DNA from: Rutstroemia sp. NJR-2017a BVV2
Lineage: Eukaryota > Ascomycota > Leotiomycetes > Helotiales > Rutstroemiaceae
Direction of reading: 5' to 3'
DNA length: 64,000 nucleotides
Assembly (NCBI GenBank): GCA_002946415.1
Contig: NJPS01000067.1
Coordinates: 248,001-312,000, forward strand
Under the pieces are notes generated by a model. It was not told the DNA's origin. It ran no database searches and was given only the letters and a program-made list of their open reading frames with translations. This document shows, piece by piece, positions 54,162-64,000 of this stretch (the first letter of the stretch is position 1; each line of letters begins with the position of its first letter). A program made the position numbers and the translations under genes.

Positions 54162-56474
54162 TGTGTCGACACCCCGAGTTTCGTCTGTGTATATCGGTAC
54201 AGGTAAGACCAATTGAGAGGTAGATAATACTTAAGATATGTACCAATGATAGAATAAGTAATACCAAAACTTGGGAAGGCGCAACGGAGCACAGAATGGC
54301 TACCTATGCATTATAATAAATGCCAACAATCATGTCTGGTATCTATCGATTGATAATATGACATAACATATGCAAGACGGAAGGAAAAGCTATTCCAATA
54401 TGTAAAAGCATGAACAAACATGAACAGGAAGCAATTAACCTATATCGGCAGCCAATTGGCAATCATCGGAGGTAAAAGGTTGTACACATCTGGAGCGTCC
54501 AATCTGCAAACTCCAATACAATATAGTGTAAATGAATTTGTCAAAGGTTGACATTATGAGAACGGTAAGAGATATACATATACCTAGGCAATGGACAGGA
54601 ATGGGCCTGTTTCTATTTGACTCCGAAATGCAAGTCAAGGCCGGAACAGATGGAAGGGCGGTATTAGAATGTATGGACAGTGCGAAGGAGTCAAAATCGT
54701 TGGCTGATAGAAAATGGTATCGAATGAATCGAAGAAGTCTTATCAGAGGGAGGCGAGGCAAAGATTGTCCCGTTATCTTGCCGCTTCTCGTAATAGCTTC
54801 GAATAGCTTGTACACGTGATGAAACACTGTTTACGTACTGGGAATAGTCGTGATGACTTGTTGGCCTGACACATCGCCGAAAAAGTGCAACTTTGATATG
54901 GATATGTGTGTCAATTGTATGCATAAGCTGAAGGAAGTTGCAACTGCTCTGGATGGTGACACAACTGTAACCTATCGCCTAGAGATTGCTCACTCCTCCC
55001 TTGTGCTTCGTCATTTCGCTTCACGGCTATAAGAAAGGATTCCCCACGACCCGGTGCTACTGTTTTCCTTATCAGTTATCGCTATTCGGATGCAATGCCC
55101 AATCAATTATCTTCTTTTGTCAGCCAATGGGAGCCTGCATAATGATGAGCTCAGACTGACCCGTTTTGGAGCTGCCGCGAAAGGACGCACAGCGTTCGAT
55201 TCAGAAAGGTGCGTCTTACGCTGAAGCACAAGCCCAATTGAGTACTCGGTCTGTGGGTCATATGTACGAAGGAAGGAAGAGGAAGACAAAGTGGACCATC
55301 GAGACCAGCTACGTACCAACAGCTCAAAAGCTTAATCCAATGACTGATGGGGGTAGCGAGACGATGTCTGCTCTCCTGTTCCCAGTCTCTTCTATGTCAG
55401 TAACTCGATGACTCTAGGCAGAGAGACCGCGTCATCCAAATCTGTCGGGCATAGTTCTTTCAAATCATTGTCGAGCGGCTCAACGCCAAATGAGCAGGTC
55501 GGTATAGACGCTCTGCATAACTCTACATCATAGGTGTTCGACTATCCGGCAGCTGTGTCGGTATTGGCAACGTGTTGCTGCCGTCAAACAGCAGCCCATA
55601 TACCCAACAGAGACCAAACGAAGCGACGCAGGCGGCTTTCATCTACCAAGTCATCTGGAAACTTCCGTGGACGGCATGCGCCATTATCCTCCAGAAACAG
55701 GATATTGCTCCTCAATATCCGAAGTACTGGAAAGAATAGGTGGATGGTTAACGTACCGAGTCAGCAATCACTATGATCGAAGGAAGCTGTGATATGATGG
55801 CAAGGTATCCTCTTGTGACTCGGATCTGAAATCCGCTGTATGGGATCGCATTTCGACCCTTAACTGCAGGAGAAAGCGTCTCGGAGTAGAAGAGTGATGA
55901 TGGTCACCATCGTCATCGCCATGGGCGCTCACAAAAGTGCCATTTGTAGCCCTAGGTCACCACATGGACCTATCTAAGTTTGGAGATACTATCCTCTCCC
56001 GACACCGCTCTGATGAGTTAGCCACAAGTATTGAGACTGAAGATGAAAAGCATGGACGCATTTCAATGGGAGCTGTGTAAGTGTTTACCAGAGTAAGTAC
56101 TGTTGTACATTGAAAAGCTTTCTCTGGAATAAAGTTGGTTTGTGCGGCTCCGATGCCATCATGTTTCCAATTATTGTCTGAAAGATCATATTCTCTCTTT
56201 GAATCGAAATTTTGTACAATACTTTTCGTATATATCATGTTTTGATTTTTGAATAATTCATTGTTGAGGGTGGAAATATTCTCAGGAGAAAGACAGCCGA
56301 TATTGCGGTTTTGGTGCTCCACACCTGCCGTACAGCCCACCACATCAATGAAACCACACCTCAATTCCTCGGACATTTATAATCATTCACCATATTACTT
56401 CAGACGAGAGAACAGTGACGCTTCTTGTGACACAACCAGTACAATCACACTGGTTGACTTTTACTTAGGACAGG
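54162..56474. other. Gene-free stretch
   Basis: 2.3 kb upstream of both the MATE gene (minus) and the amidase (plus). Short frames (54435-55776) lack domains, signal peptides or consistent splice sites. It probably contains the two promoters; nothing else is seen. Confidence 0.45.
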
Positions 56475-58269
56475 ATGACTTGGCAGGATATCGCGGCCAA
56501 GAAAGTTGAAGAGAGGCTTCAAAAGATTCCCTCTGAATGGAGAATTCCACAAGCTCTCCTACCGAAAGACACTGAGTCCAGTGTCCGAGATTGGCCCAAT
56601 ACCTCAGGGTTCTTTACTCCAGAAGAACTGCATATCACAAACCTCACGGCTTCAGAAGTCTTATCAGCTTTAGCTAAGGGGAATTTGACGGCTGAGGACG
56701 TTACGAAAGCCGTTTGCAAACGAGCTGCCGCGGCACAACAACTCCTGAACTGTCTGACGGAGATATGTTTCGAGGACGCAATCACCCGTGCAAAAGAACT
56801 GGATGCATACTTTCGCAAGCATGGTAAAGTGATGGGATCTTTTCATGGACTTCCAATATCCCTCAAAGACCAGTTCAACGTCAGGGGTTATGATTCCACT
56901 ATGGGGTATATCTCACGAGCCAACAACCCCGCATCAGAAGATTCGACATTGGTTGACCTCCTCAAGAGTGCAGGCGCTATTGTATACTGCAAAACGTACT
57001 GAACCTTTCACTCAATGCTGCATCTAAGCTCACATTGTCTAGGAATGTTCCGGCGACCCTCATGATGTTCGAGTCGGTGAACAATTTATGGGGACAAACT
57101 GCCAACCCCTGGAATCGCAAGCTTACTCCAGGAGGCTCTTCTGGTGGTGAGAGTGCCTTGGTAAGCTTCGGTGGAAGTTTCCTGGGTATTGGTACCGACA
57201 TAGGAGGTAGCATTCGTACTCCATGTGCATTCACTGGGCTCTATGGTCTTCGTCCTTCGCATGGAAGAATTAGTTACCAAAGTGCTGAGAATACTATGCA
57301 AGGCCAAGAAGCTATCCGCTCAACCGCGGGCCCAATGTGTCGAAGTCCTTCAGATATACGACTTTTCATGACAGCGGTACTGGACCAGCAACCTTGGTAC
57401 CTCGATCCTCAAGTGCTGCCAATACCATGGCGAACAGAAGAAGAAAAACTGCCTGCAAAACTTTGCTTCGGCTTCGCTTATCACGATGGTAAAGTGGGCT
57501 TGTCTCCTCCATTGACTCGGGCCATGAATATGACAAAAGCTGCACTTATAGCTGCCGGTCATGAAGTCATTGAGTTCGTCCCATATGAACACTATGACGT
57601 TGTCAAGATAGACTATGACTTCTTAGAAGCAGACGGAGGTGAAGAATTTAGACGCGATACTGATGCTTCTGGTGAACCGCTACACCCTCAAATCGAATCG
57701 TGGCTTGGGCATAGTGCTAAAGTTGTGCCTCAAACGGTCTTCGAGACATGGCAGAATCAGCACCGGAGAACACTACTTGCGACAAAGTGGCTGGACAGAT
57801 GGCAAGCAACCAAGGATCGAACAAATACTGGTCGACCGATTGATGGTTTAATCATACCTGTTGGTCCACTGCCAGCATTTGGGCATGGAAGACCGTGGAT
57901 GGTATGACTGTCCAAGCTGCACTTGCGAAATAAATAAACAACTGACACTAAACAGCACTCGTGGGGGTCTCTGGCTCCTATGCTCGATTTAACCACCGGC
58001 GTATTTCCAGTAACTAAGGTCGATCTTGAAAAGGACGTAATACCCAGCGACTGGCAACCCATGTCACTGCTGGATGAGAAAATAATGGAATGCTGTAGGT
58101 CTTCATCGCCGAGTTTCCGGTCTTGCGTTAACCTCAAATATCAGACGAAACACCAAAGAACCACGAAAACGCGCCAGTTGGTCTTGCATTGACTGGGCGT
58201 CGCTTGGAAGAGGAGAAGATTACAGCAATGTTAGCACTAATCGAGGAATGCTTAAAAGTCAACTTTTAA
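56475..58269 (+). CDS. Amidase (amidase-signature family)
   Basis: Four exons, 56475-56995, 57043-57901, 57956-58094 and 58145-58269, give 547 aa; the introns are 47-54 bp. The protein has the amidase-signature Ser-Ser-Lys triad: Lys131 in PISLKDQFNVRG, the cis-Ser in GGSSGGE (204-210), and the nucleophile Ser in GTDIGGSIRTP (224-234). The order and spacing are normal. The protein resembles fungal acetamidase or general amidases that release ammonia from carboxylic amides. There is no signal peptide, so it is probably cytosolic. The MATE transporter is the upstream neighbour but on the opposite strand. Confidence 0.93.
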
Positions 58270-58658
58270 AGCAATCTGTAGTTGACATAGAAATAGCTCC
58301 GTCAGTAACTCTCGTAAATGGTTCTCTTTGATTTTGTGAACAGTCTTCATTCACCATATTTTACTGCGGCTAGTAGATGAATTTCGTGTGCGGGAGCTTT
58401 TCACTCCAACACACCTGTTCTGTATAGATCGGGCTCCACGATAGAACAAAAATACACTTCTTTGTATGGAGGCTCAATCGTCTGCATATTCTCTCTTCTC
58501 CATTCGACTGTTCAAATATTTCCGAAGCAATACCTCTTCGATCTGTTCTCCTCTTGTTCAAGCAATCATCTTTCCCAGAACAAAACTTCCATCTAAGCCC
58601 TCTTATTCCATCTTCGTTCTAATCTATTCTCCTCATCATCTCACCTTCATAATCAACA
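58270..58658. other. Intergenic region
   Basis: Short pyrimidine-rich stretch with the amidase 3' region and the promoter of the next gene. Nothing else is seen. Confidence 0.45.
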
Positions 58659-60054
58659 ATGAGTATCCCTCAGATTGAGCGCGTTCTGACAATGTCAGAT
58701 TCAGCTTCTCGCGAAGTCCTCGAAGCCAACAGAACGCCAGCATACTTCATGTACGACTACTCCTTCGACCCTCGAGCCTTTAAAGGCGAGTATCCCTCCG
58801 CGACATACGTATCTCTCGCTTGCATGCCCGACTGGGAATGGTTTCTTGATCCTCAAGGTATGTAGAGCGAGCAAAATCCTAGTCCAACCCAATTCCACCT
58901 ATTTACTTTCAAGTTCTAACGATTCCCAATCTAATCTCACACATTTACTTTCAAGTTCTAACAATTTCCAATCTACAGGCCAACCTAACGTCCGACGCAC
59001 CTTTCTCAACCCGCGCACCATGTCCCCAGTCGGCCCCGTTCCCTCCTTAGCTGCATCCTCCGAAGTTTGTGACACCGCACCCCATCCCGGCGTCTTCGGC
59101 TGGCTGTTCCGTCTGTCGGCCAACGACATGGCGATGCTAGATCGCGAGTACGTGCTTGACGGTTATTCAAAGGTATACCAGCCTGTTGTTATGTGGCCAT
59201 CATCCCCCTCTTCTCGGGTGCTAGTGCAAGGTCCTATCTACGCGATGCTCCACTGCGATTTGAGGAACACCTGTGATGGAACGGTGGATGTGCGTGAGGA
59301 TCCAGATCTGATGAGAGCATGGTCGGCGGGCGTGTATAGGCTGTTTAGATCGGGTTGCGCAACGAGTTATTTAGATAGGGTGCGGAAGAGGTTGAGAGGG
59401 GAGGTGGTTGGGATTGAGACGTGGGGGAGGGTTGTGGATATCGAGGTTCCGGGGGTTAGGGCTGAGGTGGAGAATCTGAGGGCGGAGATGGCACAAGGAG
59501 AGGTCCGGGAATTTCAGCAGCTGCATGAGAAAGAACAGGAGTTGCAGGCTGAGCAACGACGAGAGGCAGAACAACGACGGGAGGCAGAACAGCGACGACG
59601 GGAGTTTCACGGCGATCAAAGACAACAGGAGTTTCGTGGTGAACAACCACCACAGCATGTGCGCGAAGCACAGCAACAGCAAGCACAAAGACAACGGCTC
59701 CTCGTTCCCTCCCCTCATTTACGTTTAAGCGAAGACATCGAGAGAAGAGTCATCGAGCTACAGAAAACAAGAGCCAGAAGCAGTGCCGAGTCGAGCACAC
59801 CACCGAATCAAAACACTCGACTTATTACACCAGTAGGGCCCGGACGGCCTCGAAAGGTTCCAGGTGGGGAAAGTGCCATGAAGAGAGTCACTGTAGAGTC
59901 TAGCAGAAGTTTTCAACATCCTGCTGTGAGCAGAGTACCACCATCCGGATACGGAGGTTTTGGGGGACGATACTCTAGGGCGCCGTCTGCGAAGGAGATG
60001 TCTACACTTGGGTTCTTTAAGCCAGGGAACGCATGGGGACCACGACCACAGTAA
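58659..60054 (+). CDS. Gamma-glutamylcyclotransferase/AIG2-like protein with coiled-coil tail
   Basis: Two exons, 58659-58857 and 58979-60054, give 424 aa. The N-terminal 200 residues have the outline of the GGCT/AIG2 fold: TPAYFMYDYSFDPRAFKG (where active enzymes have Y-G-S-N or Y-G-T-L), SATYVSLACMPDWEW, and FGWLFRLSANDMAMLDREY followed by DGYSK. The glycine-rich loop is not conserved, so enzyme activity is doubtful. From about 230 to 310 a Glu/Gln/Arg-rich stretch with short repeats (EQRREAEQ) should form a coiled coil. A disordered basic tail follows, containing GPGRPRKVPGG, which is like an AT-hook. Intron 1 (121 bp) contains an internal duplication. Function unknown. Confidence 0.72.
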
Positions 60055-60786
60055 GGAGAGAGTTACGACAGTTTCTTAGCAGAGGTCAATGTTCAGACGG
60101 CAGTGGTGCCTTGATCATTCTGTTTTACATACCATTTGGTGTCCTGACTGTCAAGTTTGGATCTCATTCTTGCGGTCGTTTTGTTACACTTCTCGAGTTG
60201 GCATCACAGTTGGAAACACATCAGCGGGTGCTGGGGCATCTGAAGCGGTAGTTAAGAAACTTATAAGGGTCTATGGGATTTGGGCATTTCGCGGGTAATC
60301 ACCAGTCCTTTTGTAAGCAAGATCGTTACATAGCAGCTCTTTTGATAAGGATAGGAATCTATGAAACTTCGAAGCAAGAAGTAGACGCTGCAGACCGGAA
60401 ATCAAATTCGTAATTTTTAAATAGCAATAGGTAAAGACCAGTGAATCAGTGACCAAACTCTCCAGCGCAGAAATAACAGGCCGAAAATAATGCCTCAAAG
60501 ACAGTTAGACAATGAAAACAGAATGATATTTTATAATATCTGAGATACTGATTTGCCAATAGTAATCAGCTATAATAGATTGTCCCAGATCGACCTATTT
60601 TTTCAAGTATGTACCACGGAGAGCCAGGTCAAGTTACAGATGCTGCGATTATCCAACTCTCTATTTATAATATGGTCTATAATCTAAATCTAAATACAAT
60701 TCAATCATCTTCGTAACTTGCGTGGTTAAATGAGTCCTGCTCTTCGTAAATTTAAGAAAGGCCATATGCATCTAGATGGCTTGCGG
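60055..60786. other. Convergent intergenic region with MITE copy C
   Basis: This stretch holds the 3' ends of the GGCT-like gene (plus) and the MFS gene (minus), plus a MITE at 60452-60628. No gene is supported. Confidence 0.5.
60452..60628 (-). mobile_element. MITE family 1, copy C (about 177 bp)
   Basis: Inverse orientation to copy A. The left end has CCAGCGCAGAAATAACAGG and the right end has TTGTCCCAGATCGACCTATT running to GAGAGCCAGG. The interior aligns with copy A (TTTTCATTGTCTAACTGTCT in reverse), making a full-length family member. Confidence 0.75.
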
Positions 60787-62664
60787 TTAATCATAGCCAG
60801 CATTGTCGCTTGGCAGTTCCTCCTCTTCCCTATCCCTAACCATAACATCACTTCTCTCCTCGCCACCCCCAACCCTCACGCACCAAGTTCCCCCCGCTCC
60901 AATCGTCAACACGCCAGCCAGTCCCCAAAACGGTAGACCCAGCCAAGCACCCTTCCATTCCAGCCCCATCTCGTACAGACCTGCGACCATCGGGCCCGCC
61001 AGCAATGCACTACTTGTCTCCACAACAGCAATTATGGCGTATAGTCTGGCTACATGCTCTGCATCCACCAGACTGGTTATCAGGGAGCGGACTAATGAGA
61101 CGAAGCCCGTGCCGAGGGTATATGTAACCAGACCGACAAGGGTCAGTGGAAGGGATGGAGACGTGGCGAGCAGGACTTGTGGTGGTATTAGCAAGGTAGA
61201 CAAAATTGGAACGAAGCAATCTAGTACGGGGAAGCGTGTTAGGATAGGCAAGGAAATAATTGACTTACGAGCGCCGGCTATAAGAAAAAGAGAGGACGTG
61301 CGTGCGAGGTAGAGATCTTTGCCTTGGGAAGTGAAATGAAATTTTGAGATAAGGAGGGTAGATAAGAGAGGAATAAAGAAGAGAAGGAGCAATATATTTA
61401 TGAGAGCGCGGAGAGAAAGAATGAGGGAGGCATGAGATAACGGAACCTCGAAACGTGCGGATATATAACGGATACAAAGATCGATGGATTGAGATCCGAC
61501 AACACGCGTAATGAAGGGAAGAAGGAGCAGCAATATAGGTAGAGTGTGGAAAGGGGTGGTGGACACGTAGATATTGGTAATGGAATCACTCAGGCGTCGG
61601 TGAAGGGTAGGCTTGAGTTTTGTAATGCTGTCAGAGTCGTCGGATGATCCTCCAGTAGATGCTTCGCAGTCCAGAGTGACATTTGTTGAAGCACGAAGAT
61701 GTAATGTTTCGGGAATAAAAGCAATAAGGCATAATCCTAGTGCTAGCACAGCAAGACCACAGCATAGCGGAATCCATGGAGAGATGGCCATGAGACTAGA
61801 TGCGACAGTCGGCGCAATAAGCTCTGCTGTAAGTGTCGCGCAGGCCCCGAAGAGGAATGCATTTGCTCTAGAATGTGTGAGAACTCTCTTCAGAGGAGGG
61901 CAACTGCAACTTACCTCTGGCTTTGAGTTGTGACATCGGAGATGATCGCATAAAATATAGCCGAAGCAGTTTTGTCTCCTCCACCGAGAAATTGTACGAA
62001 TGGAGCTAGCCATACAAGTCGTATTGGTAAGACTCTCCAGGCATGCATTATTGCTATTTCGGATAGGAGAGATAGGAGTAGTCCAAGGATGGCCAGTGCA
62101 AATACGGGTTTTCGGCCAATTCTGTATACAAGTCAGCTCCACCTCGTCTAATCTATTCATCGTCCTTTCAAGGGCTTTGAGCAAATCAGCCAAAAGAGGT
62201 CTTACTTGTCTGCTAGCAAGCCATATGGAACGGCCATAAACATTCCTGCCAGAAAAGATCAATCGCATACTCCAGATATCAACTTGATCACCTCCCAAAT
62301 GTGGAGCCTTACCTGGCACCGATCTCAGAGTCTCCAGCCCCGCTGTCAGGATATTCAATTCCTCTTGGACCTCATCTCCCTTGCACCACTTCTCATCTAT
62401 TTTACTATTCAGTCCGAAATGCGCCATATCTTGGCTGCGCTCATAAAAGCGGTGACATAATATGTCTTCGTATATACGCAACGATGGGACGGACACCAAG
62501 TACCCCCCAAAGCTAATTATAAAGACGATCGCGGTAACAAGTGTGATAATAATGCGCGGTGAATGCGCCTGGTGTATCAAGGAGTGTGCGCGAGAAGTCG
62601 TTCGTCGCAAAGGTTCAAGGAGAGGGGTTTCCTCGTCGCATGAGGATCGTGGAATTGGCGACAT
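60787..62664 (-). CDS. Major facilitator superfamily transporter
   Basis: Five exons, 62313-62664, 62206-62245, 61915-62121, 61269-61867 and 60787-61220, give 543 aa; the second exon is only 40 nt. The start is MSPIPRSSCDEETPLLEP, a polar tail common in this fungal MFS group. Around exons 2-3 the loop between membrane segments 2 and 3 reads GLLADKIGRKPV, the MFS signature. About 12 hydrophobic segments can be drawn, with a long polar loop (STGGSSDDSDSITKLKP) in the middle. Substrate not identifiable; relatives are drug-proton antiporter-like or orphan. It is not adjacent to any biosynthetic cluster. Confidence 0.88.
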   Translation of the reverse strand: MSPIPRSSCDEETPLLEPLRRTTSRAHSLIHQAHSPRIIITLVTAIVFIISFGGYLVSVPSLRIYEDILCHRFYERSQDMAHFGLNSKIDEKWCKGDEVQEELNILTAGLETLRSVPGKAPHLGGDQVDIWSMRLIFSGRNVYGRSIWLASRQVRPLLADLLKALERTMNRLDEVELTCIQNWPKTRICTGHPWTTPISPIRNSNNACLESLTNTTCMASSIRTISRWRRQNCFGYILCDHLRCHNSKPEVSCSCPPLKRVLTHSRANAFLFGACATLTAELIAPTVASSLMAISPWIPLCCGLAVLALGLCLIAFIPETLHLRASTNVTLDCEASTGGSSDDSDSITKLKPTLHRRLSDSITNIYVSTTPFHTLPILLLLLPFITRVVGSQSIDLCIRYISARFEVPLSHASLILSLRALINILLLLFFIPLLSTLLISKFHFTSQGKDLYLARTSSLFLIAGARKSIISLPILTRFPVLDCFVPILSTLLIPPQVLLATSPSLPLTLVGLVTYTLGTGFVSLVRSLITSLVDAEHVARLYAIIAVVETSSALLAGPMVAGLYEMGLEWKGAWLGLPFWGLAGVLTIGAGGTWCVRVGGGEERSDVMVRDREEEELPSDNAGYD

Positions 62665-64000
62665 CGTCGTAGATGAAGCTAAGTTTGTGCGCCGGCGCGA
62701 TGATCATATAATTGCATAAGGGAAAGAAATGGGAGATATTTGCATGTTGCAAATGGAAAAAGGAGAAGTATATATTGCCTTCACGTACCTCCTGCTTAAG
62801 AACAGCATTTTTGACAACAGGAATGTCAACGTCAGAGTCGTACAGAGCCTGGCACGATGGAGTCATCCCATTCGTTGCTATATTGAGGTACCTGACAGAT
62901 CGCATGAATCTCACTGCAGCTACCCTACGCGTTCTCCTGAGATCGTGATCTAGGTGGCTTTCAAGGCTGCGACGACGTGGATTGTGGTTCGTGGAAACCA
63001 TGCCGTGCCGTGCCTGACGTGGTAACCTTATGTACTGAGTTGCTGACATCCTGAAAATAGGTTTAGCGAACACTTCTCACAAACACCCCTTCATCGCGAA
63101 AAATTGGAGCAAGTTCAAACAATCAACGTTCTGCGGTGCTCATTCCATCTGATCTATGGTAGAGCTGCAGACACTCAAATCTCAACGTATATGAACCGTC
63201 GTGCCAATGCAGGGTCCCTCTGTAGTGTCGCATTGTTCAGCATGCAAAGGTTCGTTGAAGAACGCAAACACAACTTCCGTGCGTTCCACGGCTTGGTCAA
63301 CGGTATCATTTACGGGTGCGGAAGCAAGAGGATACTTGAAAGCTGTGGGGTGCCTATCAAGTAGAGCTTTTGCAAAGGTTTTTCGCAACCCCATTTCCAT
63401 ACCCATTTGCATATACGCTGAAAAGCATCGGTGCGATTTCGTGCCTATCACTACGTAATTGAGCTTGTCCGCACTCACTCGGACTTCATTACGAAGAACG
63501 AGAGAAGGCTTGAACTAACGGGCTAACGAGAGGATGCTAGCTCGCGATCGAGACGATATAGATTGGAAGAATTGAGTTCCATGACAGCTCTGTAATAGGG
63601 TTTTAAGTCATCGAGAATTCGATACTCTCGTTGTGACTTCCACGAGCGACGCGGGGTAACAGCGCCCAAATGAGTGTCTGCGAGCTTCCGATATTTTCAA
63701 TAATTGTATGCAAACGATCGGATCATTTTAGTCCTTTCCAGACTGCTTGTCCGGTTACTGGCCATCTCGTGGCTGTGGCTGTTTTCGTGAGTACAGAATC
63801 CTGTGCTACATCCCGGTGGAATCTTCTCTGCACGTTTCTTTCAGCACACTTTGCTTTATCTGGAGAAATCACGCGGAAATAGGCGGCGGGCATCCTATCT
63901 GAGTGTAGTGCTGGCTGAGTGGCAGCATCATTGGGATTCTACGTTTTACTTCTAAAATTTGTATTCAATGGTCACTAGGCGACTTGTCAGGCGGCAGACT
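62665..64000. other. Gene-free stretch at the window end
   Basis: 1.3 kb without a supported gene, including the MFS promoter. An unrecognised minus-strand frame at 63182-63478 and a plus-strand one at 63104-63364 overlap and have no domain. A neighbouring gene may begin beyond the window. Confidence 0.45.

Noticed and set aside
62615..63073. 152-codon minus-strand frame overlapping the MFS start
   Set aside because: It overlaps the first exon of the MFS gene in another frame and has no domain; most of it is probably leader or promoter.
63182..63478. 98-codon minus-strand frame near the window end
   Set aside because: No recognisable family, no signal peptide and a competing frame on the other strand.
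1..64000. Secondary-metabolite cluster, CRISPR array or rRNA
   Set aside because: No PKS, NRPS or terpene synthase is present; the two dehydrogenases, MATE and MFS genes are scattered with no core enzyme; no regularly spaced repeats and no rRNA sequence were seen.

Overview
This 64 kb window is nuclear DNA of a filamentous ascomycete. I infer a Pezizomycotina species, probably a leotiomycete, from short GT-AG introns (about 50-130 bp), HET-domain genes, fungal elongation factor 3, a methylcitrate-cycle gene pair and retrotransposon mutations of the repeat-induced point mutation (RIP) type. No rRNA gene, convincing tRNA gene or CRISPR array was seen. Exons were joined by hand; each spliced CDS below keeps one open frame and its length is divisible by three.

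Layout: 1-4.3 kb is a transposon graveyard with a 5'-truncated LINE (13-bp target duplication) and an internally deleted Copia element (LTR, tRNA primer site, RIP stops, 5-bp target duplication). 4.5-7.8 kb: a HET-NACHT NOD-like receptor gene (minus). 8.7-10.0 kb: a short-chain dehydrogenase (minus). 11.0-11.3 kb: two adjacent MITEs. 11.7-13.3 kb: a class-I-type glutamine synthetase (plus). 14.8-17.2 kb: a secreted modular polysaccharide deacetylase (plus). 17.8-21.7 kb: head-to-head mitochondrial 2-methylcitrate synthase and methylisocitrate lyase. 22.2-24.7 kb: an acidic orphan protein. 25.5-26.4 kb: a second dehydrogenase. 27.2-28.8 kb: a fungal transcription-factor-like gene with a 15-nt microexon. 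29.0-29.5 kb: a P450 relic. 31.2-32.7 and 47.3-48.6 kb: two RING proteins of one type. 33.5-34.2 kb: a C2H2 zinc-finger gene. 35.8-37.0 kb: a secreted SMP-30/gluconolactonase-like protein. 39.4-42.8 kb: elongation factor 3. 43.7-44.6 kb: a DUF1275 membrane protein. 46.3-46.7 kb: a small secreted cysteine-containing protein. 49.7-51.7 kb: a second HET gene, with a perfect 38-bp palindrome upstream. 52.5-54.2 kb: a MATE transporter. 56.5-58.3 kb: an amidase. 58.7-60.1 kb: a gamma-glutamylcyclotransferase-like protein with a coiled-coil tail. 60.8-62.7 kb: an MFS transporter.

The genes form no obvious biosynthetic cluster. The clearest functional unit is the divergent pair for propionyl-CoA disposal. 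The most novel material is non-coding: a MITE family of about 165-175 bp with four full-length copies and one fragment, a second TA-flanked MITE, and the palindrome beside the second HET gene.
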